A DNA stretch of 64,000 bases from Vineibacter terrae (lineage in GTDB: Bacteria; Pseudomonadota; Alphaproteobacteria; Reyranellales; Reyranellaceae): positions 1 to 64,000 of the forward strand of contig NZ_VDUZ01000041.1 in the NCBI RefSeq assembly GCF_008039615.1, read 5' to 3'. The number at the start of each line of letters is the position of its first letter. The first letter of the stretch is position 1. Position numbers and translations under genes: made by a program. Below are positions 46,689 to 56,529 of this stretch, piece after piece. The notes below the pieces were generated by a model that did no database searches, was not told the origin of the DNA, and saw only the letters and a program-made list of their open reading frames with translations.

Positions 46689-47105
46689 TCAGGCGGGAAC
46701 GAAATAGTAGGTGAGGTAAGGCTTGCCGCCGGAATTCACCGGCTGCGCCTCACGGTAGGCCACCTTGACGCGCATGTTGAACTTGATGTGGTCCGGGTCG
46801 GGCTCGACGCCTTCCAGCGTTCCCTTCAAATGCGAGCCGTCGTCCAGGTCGACGATCGCGTCGACGAACGGCACGGCCACGCCCGGGAAGCTGCGCTTGA
46901 CCACGGTGTAGACATAGAGCTTGCCGGTCTCGGCCAGGCGCACCGCCTTCATCTTGTCGCGGGCGGCGCATTTGGCGCAGACGCTGCGCTCACCCACGAA
47001 GACATGGCCGCAGGCCTCGCAGCGCGAGCCCCCCAGGTACGGCTTGGCGCCGTCGCGATGCAGAAAAGGAACGATCGGCGGAACGCCGCCTGACACATCG
47101 CCCAT
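46689..47105 (-). CDS. DUF35 OB-fold acyl-CoA-associated protein with zinc ribbon
   Basis: A 138-residue DUF35 protein: N-terminal rubredoxin-like zinc ribbon (C29-x2-C32 and C43-x2-C46) and a C-terminal OB-fold (about 55-138). Such proteins are small partners of thiolases or hydratases and bind the CoA moiety. It is first in the operon with the thiolase and monooxygenase. Confidence 0.9.
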   Translation of the reverse strand: MGDVSGGVPPIVPFLHRDGAKPYLGGSRCEACGHVFVGERSVCAKCAARDKMKAVRLAETGKLYVYTVVKRSFPGVAVPFVDAIVDLDDGSHLKGTLEGVEPDPDHIKFNMRVKVAYREAQPVNSGGKPYLTYYFVPA

Positions 47106-47152
47106 CGCAAAGCCTTCCTGCCCGGCCGTTCGGCCCGGCTTATCCGCAAATG

Positions 47153-47181
47153 ATAATGGCGCGCTCGAGGCGCGCCATTAT
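47153..47181 (-). terminator. Terminator after glpX
   Basis: A perfect 12-bp stem (ATAATGGCGCGC and its complement) with a 5-nt loop, about 45 nt past the glpX stop on the minus strand. The A/T-rich base of the stem gives a short T-containing tail. It also separates glpX from the DUF35 operon. Confidence 0.7.
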
Positions 47182-47226
47182 TCTAGGTCTGATTAGAAAA
47201 TCGGCGCAAGAGAGCCGTTTCGCATC

Positions 47227-48216
47227 TCAAGCCCAGGATGGCAGGCCGCTCTTGACGTTGAAGTTGTGCCGCGCCTCGACGTAGCGCACGGTGCCGGTCT
47301 TGGACCGCATGACCAGCGAGTGGGTCTCGGCGCCGCCGGCGAAGCGGCGCACGCCCTTGAGCATCGAGCCGTTGGTGACGCCGGTGGCGGCAAACATCAC
47401 GTCGCCCTTGGCCATGTCGAGCATGCCGTATTTGCGGTTGAGGTCCTTGATCCCCCAGCGTGCCGCGCGCGTCTTCTCATCCTCGTTGCGGAACAGCAGC
47501 CGGCCCTGCATCTGGCCGCCGATGCAGCGCAGCGCCGCTGCCGCCAGCACGCCCTCCGGCGCGCCGCCCGAGCCCATGTAGATGTCGACTCCCGACTCCG
47601 CCTGTGACGTGGCGATGACGCCCGACACGTCGCCGTCTCCGATCAGCATGATGCGGGCGCCGGCCTCGCGCACCTTGGCGATCAGGTCGGCGTGGCGCGG
47701 ACGGTCGAGGATGCAGACCACGAGATCCGACAGCTCGGCCTTCTTGGCCTTGGCGAGGTTCTTCAAGTTGTCCGCCACCGTCGCGTCGAGGTCGACGACG
47801 CCATCGGGCAGGCCGCCGCCGACCGCGATCTTGTCCATGTAGACGTCGGGCGCGTTCAGGAAGTTGCCGTGCTCCGCCATGGCGATCACGGCCAGCGCGT
47901 TGGGGCCGCCCTTGGCGGTGATGGTGGTGCCCTCCAGCGGATCGAGCGCGATGTCGATCTTGGGGCCGTTGCCGTTCCCGACCTTCTCGCCGATATACAG
48001 CATCGGCGCCTCGTCGCGCTCGCCTTCGCCGATCACGACGGTGCCTTCGATGTTGAGCGCGTTCAGCGCCTGGCGCATCGAATCGACCGCGGCCTGGTCG
48101 GCGGCCTTCTCGTTGCCGCGACCCATCAGCTTGGATGCGGCCAGCGCCGCCGCCTCGGTCACGCGCACGGCCTCGAGCGCCAGGTTGCGGTCCATCGTGG
48201 ATTGGGTGGTGGCCAT
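47227..48216 (-). CDS. glpX: Class II fructose-1,6-bisphosphatase
   Basis: A 329-residue GlpX-type phosphatase of gluconeogenesis, hydrolysing fructose-1,6-bisphosphate. Metal and substrate motifs GEGERDEAPMLYIGE and ALDPLEGTT are intact, as are GGAPEGVLAAAAL and RHNF. The start is ATG 48216, with GGAGG 8 nt upstream. Downstream of homoserine dehydrogenase and an aminotransferase in one direction, an order common in alphaproteobacteria. Confidence 0.95.
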   Translation of the reverse strand: MATTQSTMDRNLALEAVRVTEAAALAASKLMGRGNEKAADQAAVDSMRQALNALNIEGTVVIGEGERDEAPMLYIGEKVGNGNGPKIDIALDPLEGTTITAKGGPNALAVIAMAEHGNFLNAPDVYMDKIAVGGGLPDGVVDLDATVADNLKNLAKAKKAELSDLVVCILDRPRHADLIAKVREAGARIMLIGDGDVSGVIATSQAESGVDIYMGSGGAPEGVLAAAALRCIGGQMQGRLLFRNEDEKTRAARWGIKDLNRKYGMLDMAKGDVMFAATGVTNGSMLKGVRRFAGGAETHSLVMRSKTGTVRYVEARHNFNVKSGLPSWA

Positions 48217-48275
48217 CGTCGTTTCCTCCATGGGTCGCGCCCGCGGGCGGCCGGGCGCCGCCACGCCAGAAGCGC

Positions 48276-49574
48276 TCAGAGATCCTCGATACGGATCAGG
48301 ATGGGCTTTTCACGCAGCATTGCCAAGCCGGCGATGCGCTGCAGGGCACGGCGCATCGCCGCTTCTTCGGTCACGTGCGTGGTCAGCACGACCGGCACGG
48401 TGTCGTCGGGACCGCGCGCACGGCCATGCTGCAGCATCGACTCCAGCGACACCTGCTCGTCGCGCAGCGCCGCCGTGACGTCGGCGATGACGCCGGGCCG
48501 GTCCAGCACCATCAGGCGCAGGTAGTAGGCGCCGCGATGCCGCTCGATCGGCGAGCCGGGGCTGGACGCCAGGCGCGCCGCCGGCACCACGAAGGCCGGC
48601 AGCCCATGCCCGCGCGCCACGGCCACGAGGTCGGCGACCACGGCGCTGGCCGTGGGGCCGGCGCCGGCGCCGCGGCCCTCGAACATGGTCTGGCCGACGA
48701 AGTCGCCTTCCACGGCAACGGCGTTGAACACGCCGTCGACCGACGCGATCGGCGCCGTCTTCGGCACCAGGCAGGGATGCACGCGCTGCTCGATGCCGTG
48801 CTCGGTCTCGCGCGCCAGGCCCAGGAGCTTGATGCGGCAGTCGAGCTCCTCGGCGAAGCGGATGTCGAGCGCGCCGACCTTGCGGATGCCCTCGACATAG
48901 ACGCCGGCGAAATCGACCGGCCGGCCGTAGGCCACTGCCGTCAGCAAGGCAAGCTTGTGGGCTGCGTCGATGCCGTCGACGTCGAAGCTGGGATCGGCCT
49001 CGGCGTAGCCCAGCTTCTGGGCATCGGCCAGCACGTCGGCGAAATCACGACCGCTCTCGCGCATGGTCGTGAGGATGTAATTGCAGGTGCCGTTGAGGAT
49101 GCCGTAGAGGCGCTTCACCCGGTTCCCGACCAGGCCCTCGCGCAGCGCCTTGATGATCGGGATGCCGCCGGCGACCGCGGCCTCGAACCCGAGGATGACG
49201 CCCTTGGCCTCGGCCTGGGCGGCGATGGTGCTGCCGTGCAGGGCCAGCAGCGCCTTGTTGGCCGTCACGACATGCTTGCCGCCGGCGATCGCGGTCTCGA
49301 TGACCTGGCGCGCGACGCCGTCGCTGCCGCCGATCACCTCGACGACGACGTCGATGTCGGGCGCGGTGGCCAGGGCCAGCGGGTCGCTCTCCAGGCGGAT
49401 GCCCGCGAGGTCGACGCCGCGGTCCTTCTTGCGATCGCGGGCGCTGGCGGCCACGACCTGCAACGGGCGGCCGCAGCGCAGCGCCAGCAGCTCGGCATGC
49501 TCGCGCAGCAGCTTGACGGTGCCGGCGCCGACCGTGCCGAGGCCGGCGATGCCGATGCGAATCGGTTGGGACAT
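48276..49574 (-). CDS. hom: Homoserine dehydrogenase
   Basis: A 432-residue enzyme reducing aspartate semialdehyde to homoserine for threonine and methionine synthesis. NAD(P)-binding GIAGLGTVGAGTV at the N-terminus, the catalytic-domain segments GILNGTCNYILT and EADPSFDVDGIDAAHKLALL, and a C-terminal ACT domain (about 350-430) for threonine feedback are present. Standard length. Confidence 0.96.
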   Translation of the reverse strand: MSQPIRIGIAGLGTVGAGTVKLLREHAELLALRCGRPLQVVAASARDRKKDRGVDLAGIRLESDPLALATAPDIDVVVEVIGGSDGVARQVIETAIAGGKHVVTANKALLALHGSTIAAQAEAKGVILGFEAAVAGGIPIIKALREGLVGNRVKRLYGILNGTCNYILTTMRESGRDFADVLADAQKLGYAEADPSFDVDGIDAAHKLALLTAVAYGRPVDFAGVYVEGIRKVGALDIRFAEELDCRIKLLGLARETEHGIEQRVHPCLVPKTAPIASVDGVFNAVAVEGDFVGQTMFEGRGAGAGPTASAVVADLVAVARGHGLPAFVVPAARLASSPGSPIERHRGAYYLRLMVLDRPGVIADVTAALRDEQVSLESMLQHGRARGPDDTVPVVLTTHVTEEAAMRRALQRIAGLAMLREKPILIRIEDL

Positions 49575-49592
49575 GATGACTGGATCCGCGGC

Positions 49593-50849
49593 TCAGGCGC
49601 GCGCCTTCAGGCGGGTGATGTTGTCGCCCAGGCCGCTCTGATAGAGGTCGATCGCCTTGTCGGGGTCGGCCAGCACGGCACGGATGTTGCGGATCGCCTG
49701 GCGGATGCGGTGCTTGTTCTCGACCATGGCGATACGCACGTGATGATCGCCGTACTCGCCGAAGCCGATGCCGGGCGAGACCGCGACATTGGCCTGGGTC
49801 AGCAGCAGCTTGGAGAAGGCCAGCGAGCCCAGCTCGGCGAAAGCCGCGGGCAACGGCGCCCAGGCGAACATGCTGGCCGGCGGCGACGGGATGTCCCAGC
49901 CCGCGCCCTTCATGCCCTCGATCAGCACGTCACGCCGCGACCTGTAGGTCGCGCGTGCTTCTGCGACGCAATCCTGCGGCCCGTCGATGGCGGCCACGGC
50001 CGCGACCTGCACCGGCGTGAAGGCGCCGTAGTCGAGGTACGACTTGATCCGCGTCAGGGCCTGGATCAGGCGCCGGTTGCCGGCGGCGAAGCCGATGCGC
50101 CAGCCCGCCATCGAGTAGGTCTTGCTCATCGAGGTGAACTCGACGGCGATGTCACGCGCGCCGGGAATCTGCAGGATCGACGGCGGCGGCACGTCGTCGA
50201 AGTAGATCTCGGCATAGGCAAGGTCGGACAGGATCCAGATCCCCGCCTTGCGGCAGTAGTCGACCACCGGCCGGTAGAACTCGAGGTCGACCACCTGCGC
50301 CGTGGGGTTGGACGGATAGTTCAGCACCAGGGCCAGCGGCTTGGGCACGCTGTGGCGCACGGCGCGGTCGAGCGCCGGCATGAACTCGTCGATGGTGGTC
50401 TGGCCGGGGACCGGGATGTGGCGGATCGACCCGCCGGCGATGATGAAGCCGTAGGGATGGATGGGATAGCTGGGGTTCGGCACCAGGATGATGTCGCCCG
50501 GCGAGGTGATGGCCTGCGCCAGGTTGGCGAGCCCCTCCTTCGAGCCGATGGTGACGATGATCTCGCTTTCCGGATCGAGCTCGACCCCGAAGCGGCGGGC
50601 GTAGTAGCGCGCCTGGGCCTTGCGCAGGCCGGGGATTCCGCGCGAGTTGGAGTAGCCGTGGGTGTTGGGGTTGCCGGCCACCTCGGCCAGCTTGGCCACG
50701 ATGTGCGGCGGCGTCGGCAGGTCAGGGTTGCCCATGCCGAGGTCGATCACGTCCTGCCCGGCCGCGCGCGCCTTGGCCTTCATCGCGTTCACTTCGGCGA
50801 ACACATAGGGCGGCAGACGCTTGATGCGGTGGAATTCGGTGTCGTCCAT
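49593..50849 (-). CDS. Aminotransferase class I/II (AlaC-like)
   Basis: A 418-residue PLP enzyme of the alanine/glutamate-pyruvate aminotransferase group: DLGMGNPDLPTPPHI, NYPSNPTAQV and the PLP-lysine motif SMSKTYSMAGWRIGF. I start at ATG 50849 rather than the TTG two codons before. The short distance to hom (18 nt) suggests an amino-acid-synthesis operon. Confidence 0.92.
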   Translation of the reverse strand: MDDTEFHRIKRLPPYVFAEVNAMKAKARAAGQDVIDLGMGNPDLPTPPHIVAKLAEVAGNPNTHGYSNSRGIPGLRKAQARYYARRFGVELDPESEIIVTIGSKEGLANLAQAITSPGDIILVPNPSYPIHPYGFIIAGGSIRHIPVPGQTTIDEFMPALDRAVRHSVPKPLALVLNYPSNPTAQVVDLEFYRPVVDYCRKAGIWILSDLAYAEIYFDDVPPPSILQIPGARDIAVEFTSMSKTYSMAGWRIGFAAGNRRLIQALTRIKSYLDYGAFTPVQVAAVAAIDGPQDCVAEARATYRSRRDVLIEGMKGAGWDIPSPPASMFAWAPLPAAFAELGSLAFSKLLLTQANVAVSPGIGFGEYGDHHVRIAMVENKHRIRQAIRNIRAVLADPDKAIDLYQSGLGDNITRLKARA

Positions 50850-50905
50850 GGCCAATAGCCTTCTTGATGGCCGCGCCAGGGCGGCGGTCGAGGGTCTCCT
50901 GGCGG

Positions 50906-50929
50906 AGCCGGCCCGCGGACGGGCCGGCT
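50906..50929. terminator. GC-rich hairpin between lipoprotein and aminotransferase genes
   Basis: A perfect 10-bp stem (AGCCGGCCCG and complement) with a 4-nt loop, about 45 nt past the lipoprotein stop on the minus strand. No T-run follows, so the terminator assignment is moderate. Confidence 0.45.
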
Positions 50930-50972
50930 TGCGCGCGGTTGTGCCGATTCGCGCCGCGGAAGTCGAGCGCGA

Positions 50973-51365
50973 TCAGCGCGGGTTCGGCGGCGGCTCGCCG
51001 CCCGCCGGCGTCCGTGGCGGCGGTGCGTCCGGCGCCCCGCCGGCCGGCTCCTGCGCCTGCGGCGGCCGGCGCCGCGCCTGGGAACCGATCACCGAGCCGC
51101 GTGTTTCGTCTATCGGTTGGGCGTCGTCGCCATAGCGGGCCCGCGCCCGATCGGAGGACAGCTGGCCGGCCAGCGCCGCGCGGTCGGCGGCCGTGGTCGT
51201 CTGCGGCCGCTCCGGGACCGTCCCCAGGTTGGGATAGCTCTGGCCGTCGCCGGCCGGCGCCGGCTCGACGCGTTGCGGCGGGGGCGGCGGGCTATCGTTG
51301 CAGGCGGCCAGGCCGGCCACCGACAGGGCAAGCGGCAGCGCGATGACGAAGCGGCTGCGGATCAT
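50973..51365 (-). CDS. Small proline-rich lipoprotein
   Basis: A 130-residue lipoprotein: signal peptide with lipobox LAAC (Cys about 22), then low-complexity Pro/Gly/Ala-rich sequence, including a DUF-like middle (QSYPNLGTVPERPQTTTAAD) seen in small alphaproteobacterial lipoproteins. The start is ATG 51365, with AGGAG 8 nt upstream. The function is unknown; it lies between the aminotransferase and the divergent phaC. Confidence 0.75.
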   Translation of the reverse strand: MIRSRFVIALPLALSVAGLAACNDSPPPPPQRVEPAPAGDGQSYPNLGTVPERPQTTTAADRAALAGQLSSDRARARYGDDAQPIDETRGSVIGSQARRRPPQAQEPAGGAPDAPPPRTPAGGEPPPNPR

Positions 51366-51551
51366 GCGCAAGCTCCTGGAATGCATTCCCGTTGCATAGA
51401 TGCGACCACCCCTGCCATCCGTTTGACGCCTGCCGACAGGCTTCCTAATGTGCCTATACACGACCTTGAGAAGTCGTGCGTGATTATCGCCCTAATCGGC
51501 ACAAAGGCAATGATTTGACAAGCGCATCTGCGTTCCCGGGAGGAAGACGAC

Positions 51552-53360
51552 ATGCCGGATACAACATCAGGTCCGACGCCCCGCCTGCCTGATCCGACGG
51601 CCCTGCAGGAGGCCTGGAAGGACATCGCCGAGCGCAGCCAGCGCCTGCTGCAGGATTTCGCCGAGAAGCAGGCCAAGGAGGGCCCCACCAGCGCCCCGGC
51701 CGACGTCCTGAACCTGACCGGCACCTTCCTCGATTTCACTGCCAAGCTGATGGCCGATCCGCAGAAGGTGGTGGCCGCCCAGATGGAGCTGATGCAGCAG
51801 TACATGCGTCTGTGGCAGGCGACGGCCGATCGCATGATGGGCAAGCCGTCCGAGCCGGTGATCGACTCACCCAGGGACAAGCGGTTCGCCGACCCGGCCT
51901 GGCGCGACGAGGCGATCTTCGACTACGTCAAGCAGTCCTACCTGCTGACCTCGCGCTGGCTGATGGGGCTTAGCAAGGAGGTCGACGGCCTGGGCGAGCA
52001 CGAGCGCAAGAAGATCGATTTCCACATGCGGCAGTTCGTCGACGCCATGGCGCCGACGAATTTCGTGGCGACCAACCCGCAGGTGCTGCGCGCGACCGTG
52101 GAGAGCGGCGGCGAGAACCTGGTCAAGGGCCTGCGCAACGTGCTGGAGGACCTGGAGCGCGGCAAGGGCCGGCTGGCGATCCGCCAGACCGACATGAAGG
52201 CCTTCGAGGTCGGCCGCAACGTCGCGACGGCGCCGGGCAAGGTCGTGTTCCAGAACGCCATGATGCAGCTGCTGCAGTTCAGCCCGACGACCGACGAGGT
52301 CTACGAGCGGCCGCTGCTGATCGTGCCGCCGTGGATCAACAAGTTCTACATCCTGGACCTAAAGCCCGAGAACTCGTTCATCCGCTGGGCCACTGCCCAG
52401 GGCTACACGGTGTTCGTGATCTCCTGGGTGAATCCCGACGAGAAGCTCGCCGAAAAGACTTTCGAGGACTACATGATCGAGGGCCCGCTGGCGGCGCTCG
52501 ATGCCATCGAGAAGACGACCGGCGTGCGCAAGGTGTCGGCCATCGGCTACTGCATCGGCGGCACGCTGATGGCGGCGACCCTGGCCTGGATGGCGGCCCG
52601 CAACGACGATCGCATCGCCGCCTGCACCTTCTTCACTGCCCAGGTGGATTTCACCGAGGCCGGCGAGCTGACGGTGTTCATCGACGAGGAGCAGATCAGC
52701 AACATCGAGGCGATGGCCAAGCAGCGCGGCTACATGGACGGCACCGAGATGGCGACCACGTTCAACCTGCTGCGCGCGAACGACCTGATCTGGTCGTTCG
52801 TGGTCAACAACTACCTGATGGGCAAGGACCCCTTCCCGTTCGACCTGCTGTACTGGAACTCCGACGCCACGCGCCTGCCGGCGGCGATGCACAGCTACTA
52901 TCTGCGCAACATGTACCAGAAGAACCTGCTGGTGCAGCCCGGCGGCATCACGCTCTGCAACGTGCCGATCGACCTGCGCAAGGTGGCGGTGCCCTGCTAC
53001 ATCCAGGCCGGCAAGGAGGACCACATCGCGCCGCTGCGGTCGGTCTACAAGCTGACGCAGGTGTTCAGCGGGCCGGTGCGCTTCATGCTGGCGGGCTCCG
53101 GCCATATCGCCGGCGTGGTCAACCCGCCGGCGGCCAAGAAGTACCAGCATTGGCTCAACGACACGCCCAGGAACCCGCCCACCTTCGAGGCCTGGATGGC
53201 GGGTGCCACGGAGCACAAGGGCTCGTGGTGGAACGACTGGGACAAGTGGCTGGCGCCGCTGAGCGGCCCCAAGGTGCCGGCGCGCGATCCGGCCAAGGGC
53301 GGCCTGCCGGCGCTCGAGGACGCACCCGGCAGCTACGTCAAGGTGCGTATTGTCGACTGA
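51552..53360 (+). CDS. phaC: Class I poly(3-hydroxyalkanoate) synthase
   Basis: A 602-residue PHA synthase polymerising 3-hydroxyacyl-CoA into storage granules. The lipase-like box GYCIGG carries catalytic Cys334; Asp490 (GKEDH) and His518 (SGHIAGV) complete the triad. The N-terminal helical domain (about 1-200) and the PPWINKFYILDL segment are typical of class I enzymes. ATG at 51552 follows GGGAGGAAG. Standard length; no phaAB nearby. Confidence 0.96.
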   Translation: MPDTTSGPTPRLPDPTALQEAWKDIAERSQRLLQDFAEKQAKEGPTSAPADVLNLTGTFLDFTAKLMADPQKVVAAQMELMQQYMRLWQATADRMMGKPSEPVIDSPRDKRFADPAWRDEAIFDYVKQSYLLTSRWLMGLSKEVDGLGEHERKKIDFHMRQFVDAMAPTNFVATNPQVLRATVESGGENLVKGLRNVLEDLERGKGRLAIRQTDMKAFEVGRNVATAPGKVVFQNAMMQLLQFSPTTDEVYERPLLIVPPWINKFYILDLKPENSFIRWATAQGYTVFVISWVNPDEKLAEKTFEDYMIEGPLAALDAIEKTTGVRKVSAIGYCIGGTLMAATLAWMAARNDDRIAACTFFTAQVDFTEAGELTVFIDEEQISNIEAMAKQRGYMDGTEMATTFNLLRANDLIWSFVVNNYLMGKDPFPFDLLYWNSDATRLPAAMHSYYLRNMYQKNLLVQPGGITLCNVPIDLRKVAVPCYIQAGKEDHIAPLRSVYKLTQVFSGPVRFMLAGSGHIAGVVNPPAAKKYQHWLNDTPRNPPTFEAWMAGATEHKGSWWNDWDKWLAPLSGPKVPARDPAKGGLPALEDAPGSYVKVRIVD

Positions 53361-53385
53361 CGCCGGGATGCTATACCCGGCGCCC

Positions 53386-54504
53386 ATGTCCGAAGGCATA
53401 TCTGCAGGCTACCTCCGGTCGCTCGAGGCGATCCGCGGCATCGGCGCTTTGGCGATCGTGCTGTACCACCTCGACGACCGGCTTGGCCTGCCGTTCTATT
53501 TCGACAATTTCTACATCGGCGTCGATCTGTTCTTCGTCCTGTCCGGCTTCATCATCTTCCATGTCTATGGCGGGCGGATCGAAGACCGGGCTGGCTATGC
53601 CCGGTTCCTCTGGCTACGCGTCGCGCGCATCTACCCGCTGCATTTCGTGACGCTGGTGGCCTTCGTCGCCTTCCAGGCGCTGACGATCGAGATCGGCGGC
53701 AGCCTCGCCGCCTCGATCGAGCCGCTCTTCGCGCATAACGACATCTGGTCGTTCCTTGCCAACCTGGCGGTGATTCACGCGCTCAACCTGCTCGACGGTC
53801 CCTCCTTCAACGTCCCGAGCTGGAGCATCAGCACCGAGCTCTATACCTATGTGGTGTTCGGCGCGTTGTTCTGGGTCGGCCTGATACGGCCGGACAGGCC
53901 GTTCGCCGTCCCGATCCTGATCGCGATCGGCGGCTTCGCCCTGATGGCGGCGAGGACACCGAGCTTCAATGCCATGCATGACCTGGGCTTCATCCGCAAC
54001 ATGGTCGGGTTCGCCCTGGGCATTGCCGCACGCGGGCTGCACGGGCTGCTGCCGCGCCCAACGACGCGGACGCTGACCGTGCTGCAGATCGCGGCTATCG
54101 CCATGCTGCTGGTCGTGCTGGCCGTGCCGGGCCGCAGCGCGCCCTATCTCAACTACACCGTGCCCCTGGCCTGCGCCGTGCTGATCCTGGCCTGCAGCCA
54201 CGATCGCGGCGGCTTCTGCCCGATCCTGTTGCTGGCGCCGCTGCAATGGCTGGGGCGCATCTCCTACGCGCTCTACCTCACCCACTACATGCTCGTGCTC
54301 ATCGTGAGCGCCCTGTATGTCGCCGCTGTCCAGCACGGGGTGATCACCGGCAAAGCCTGGCAACCCTGGGTGCTGATACCGGTGATCATCGCGATCACGC
54401 TGCCGGTCGCGCACGCCACCCATGTCTGGGTCGAGCTGCCGGCCAGGACGTTCCTGCGGCAATGGGGGCGCCTGCTGCCGTCGGCCGCATCACCGCGGAC
54501 ATAG
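53386..54504 (+). CDS. Membrane acyltransferase, OafA/acyltransferase-3 family
   Basis: A 372-residue, roughly ten-helix membrane O-acyltransferase: LRSLEAIRGIGALAIVLYHL with the catalytic-type His, GVDLFFVLSGFIIF with the conserved Asp, and RVARIYPLHFV. Such enzymes transfer acetyl groups to surface polysaccharides or lipids. The start is ATG 53386 (or 53368); the gene begins 25 nt after the phaC stop, but a shared function is not evident. Confidence 0.88.
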   Translation: MSEGISAGYLRSLEAIRGIGALAIVLYHLDDRLGLPFYFDNFYIGVDLFFVLSGFIIFHVYGGRIEDRAGYARFLWLRVARIYPLHFVTLVAFVAFQALTIEIGGSLAASIEPLFAHNDIWSFLANLAVIHALNLLDGPSFNVPSWSISTELYTYVVFGALFWVGLIRPDRPFAVPILIAIGGFALMAARTPSFNAMHDLGFIRNMVGFALGIAARGLHGLLPRPTTRTLTVLQIAAIAMLLVVLAVPGRSAPYLNYTVPLACAVLILACSHDRGGFCPILLLAPLQWLGRISYALYLTHYMLVLIVSALYVAAVQHGVITGKAWQPWVLIPVIIAITLPVAHATHVWVELPARTFLRQWGRLLPSAASPRT

Positions 54505-54521
54505 CGCGCCACGCGCGGCCG

Positions 54522-54833
54522 TCACGTCCCGGTGCGCGACACGACCTCGAAATGCCGTGCGACCTCCTCGAACGCGGCCAGCACGGCGCGCGCTTCGGGC
54601 TCGACGACCGCGGCCTCGATGTCGTCGCCGGCGAAGGCCCGGATCGAGTCGCGCGACTCCCAGAGGGTCACGGCCAGGAATTCGACCTGGCCGCCGGCAT
54701 CACGCCGCAGCAGCCAGGCGCCGCGATGGCCGGCGAGAGCGGCGAGCGCCGGAGCGACATGCCGGGTGAAATGGTCCTCGTAGGCGTCGGCTGTCGCCGG
54801 TGCCGCCAGCCCGCGCCAAAGCCGCGCGATCAT
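54522..54833 (-). CDS. Small antibiotic-biosynthesis-monooxygenase-like (ABM) protein
   Basis: A 103-residue ferredoxin-like ABM-fold candidate: [30 protein letters not shown]-type N-terminus (helix after the first strand), [21 protein letters not shown] in the core and a C-terminal strand. The pattern fits small proteins of the DUF/ABM group found next to catabolic genes. Its start overlaps the stop of the acyl-CoA dehydrogenase pseudogene by 4 nt. Confidence 0.7.
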   Translation of the reverse strand: MIARLWRGLAAPATADAYEDHFTRHVAPALAALAGHRGAWLLRRDAGGQVEFLAVTLWESRDSIRAFAGDDIEAAVVEPEARAVLAAFEEVARHFEVVSRTGT

Positions 54834-55542
54834 GACACCCCCTGGAAGCCGGTCTCGGCGGCGAGCTGCCGGCCGATGACGAGGCGCTGGATGTCGGACG
54901 TCCCCTCGTAGATCGAGCACACCCGCACGTCGCGATAGATGCGCTCGACCGGAAAGTCGTTGAGGTAGCCATAGCCGCCATGGATCTGGATGGCGCCGGA
55001 GCAGATCGTCTCGGCGGCTTCGGACGCGAACAGCTTGGCCATGGAGGCCCCCTTCAGGCATGGCTGCCCGGCATCGCGCAGCGCCGCGGCGCGCAGCACC
55101 ATCAGCTCCGCTGCCTGCAGCGCCGTCGCCATGTCCGCGAGGCGGAACGACACCGCCTGGTGCTCGATGATCGGCTTGCCGAAGGTGCGCCGGTCCTTGG
55201 CGTAAGCCAGCGCCGCCGCGTACGCCGCCCGCGCCATGCCGACCGACTGGGCGGCGACGCCGATGCGACCGCCCGCGGGTTGTGGACCTGGAACGCGGTC
55301 GAGGCGGCGCCGTCGGCGGCCGCGATCTCCATCAGCGTCAGGCAGTAGGCCATGCAGTCGGCGCCGGCGCCGCCGAACGCCTCGGGGACCATCATGCCCA
55401 GCAGGCCCAGCTCGCCCATGCGCGCGAACGCCTCGCCGGGGAACCGCGCCTCGCGATCGCGCGCGGCGGCGCCGGGCGCCAGCTCGCGTTGCGCGAATTG
55501 CCGCGCCGTGGCGCGGATCATCCTGTGTCGCTCGTCCAGCAC
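54830..55542 (-). pseudogene. Acyl-CoA dehydrogenase pseudogene with internal deletion
   Basis: The N-terminal part (start GTG at 55542 after AGGGAAGGAAACACC) encodes a normal dehydrogenase beginning through [10 protein letters not shown]. The sequence then changes frame near 55270-55283, and the C-terminal part continues as [20 protein letters not shown] and onward to [20 protein letters not shown] and the EGTSDIQRL end. The missing stretch of about 130 residues is the middle domain with the FAD and substrate contacts. Together the two halves are about 240 residues instead of about 380. So it is a deletion pseudogene, now out of frame. The 4-nt junction with the ABM gene is preserved. Confidence 0.8.
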
Positions 55543-55592
55543 GGTGTTTCCTTCCCTGGAGCGATGCCGATGGTGCGGCACGCCGGCTGCCC

Positions 55593-56529
55593 GGTATTGG
55601 CGAAAATTGGCGCCCTTGATTGACACCACCGGGAGCGCCGCTCATATCGGGAGCGGGCGGCCGGGCGCCGCCCGAGGAACGAACGCCGATGGCCCGCGTC
55701 GATCGCAGGAACATGACGCGCTACTGGTGGGACCGGCACACGCAGGGGCTGAGCCTGCTGCGCGCCGATTTCACCACGCACGAATACCCGCCGCACACGC
55801 ACGAGGCGTTCGTGATCGCCATCACCGAGACCGGCGGCTCGGTCATCAAGAGCCGTGGCCAGGTCGAGGAAGCGCATCCCGCGACGTTGTTCGTCTTCAA
55901 CCCGGCCGAGCCGCATGCCGGCTGGATGGGCTGGAGCCATCGCTGGCGCTATCGTTCGCTCTACCTGACGCAGTCGGCCATCGACACCGTGGCGCGCGGC
56001 CTGGGCATCGACGCGGTGCCCTACTTCACCCGCAACATGTTCGGCGACGCCGACCTGATCGACGCCTTCCTGGCGCTGCACCGCGCGCTGGAGGACGGGC
56101 GTGACGCCCTGCATGAGCAGGAGCTGCTGATCGGCACGTTCGGCCGCCTGTACCAGCGCCATGGCAGCGGCGGCGGCCGCATCGCGGCCGCGCCGCGCGA
56201 CGAGGGCGCGCTGCGCCGCGCCATCGACATGATGCAGGCGCGCCACGCCGAGGCCCTGCACCTGGAGGCGCTGGCCCAGGGCGTCGACCTGACGGAGTTC
56301 CAGCTCATCGGCCTGTTCAAGCGCACGGTCGGCCTGACGCCGCATGCCTACCTGACGCAGATCCGGCTCAACGCCGCCTGCCGCCACCTGCGGCAGGGCG
56401 TGCCGCCGGCCGACGCGGCGACATCCTGCGGCTTCTACGACCAGAGCGCGCTCAACAAGCACTTCAAGCGCTGCTACGGCATCACGCCCCTGCAGTTCGC
56501 CCGCGCCGCCCGCAATTTTCGCCAATACC
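55593..56529. repeat. 17-bp inverted repeat flanking the araC-type gene
   Basis: GGTATTGGCGAAAATTG at 55593-55609 recurs exactly, in inverted orientation, at 56513-56529. The right copy lies in the last codons of the AraC gene (RNFRQYPPG), and the left copy, read on the minus strand, encodes a similar NFRQY tail. It may be a relic of a duplicated AraC end, or regulator binding sites. Confidence 0.55.

Noticed and set aside
48135-50858. 907-codon plus-strand ORF
   Set aside because: It lies opposite hom and the aminotransferase gene, with composition rich in Arg, Gln, His and Gly typical of antisense shadows.
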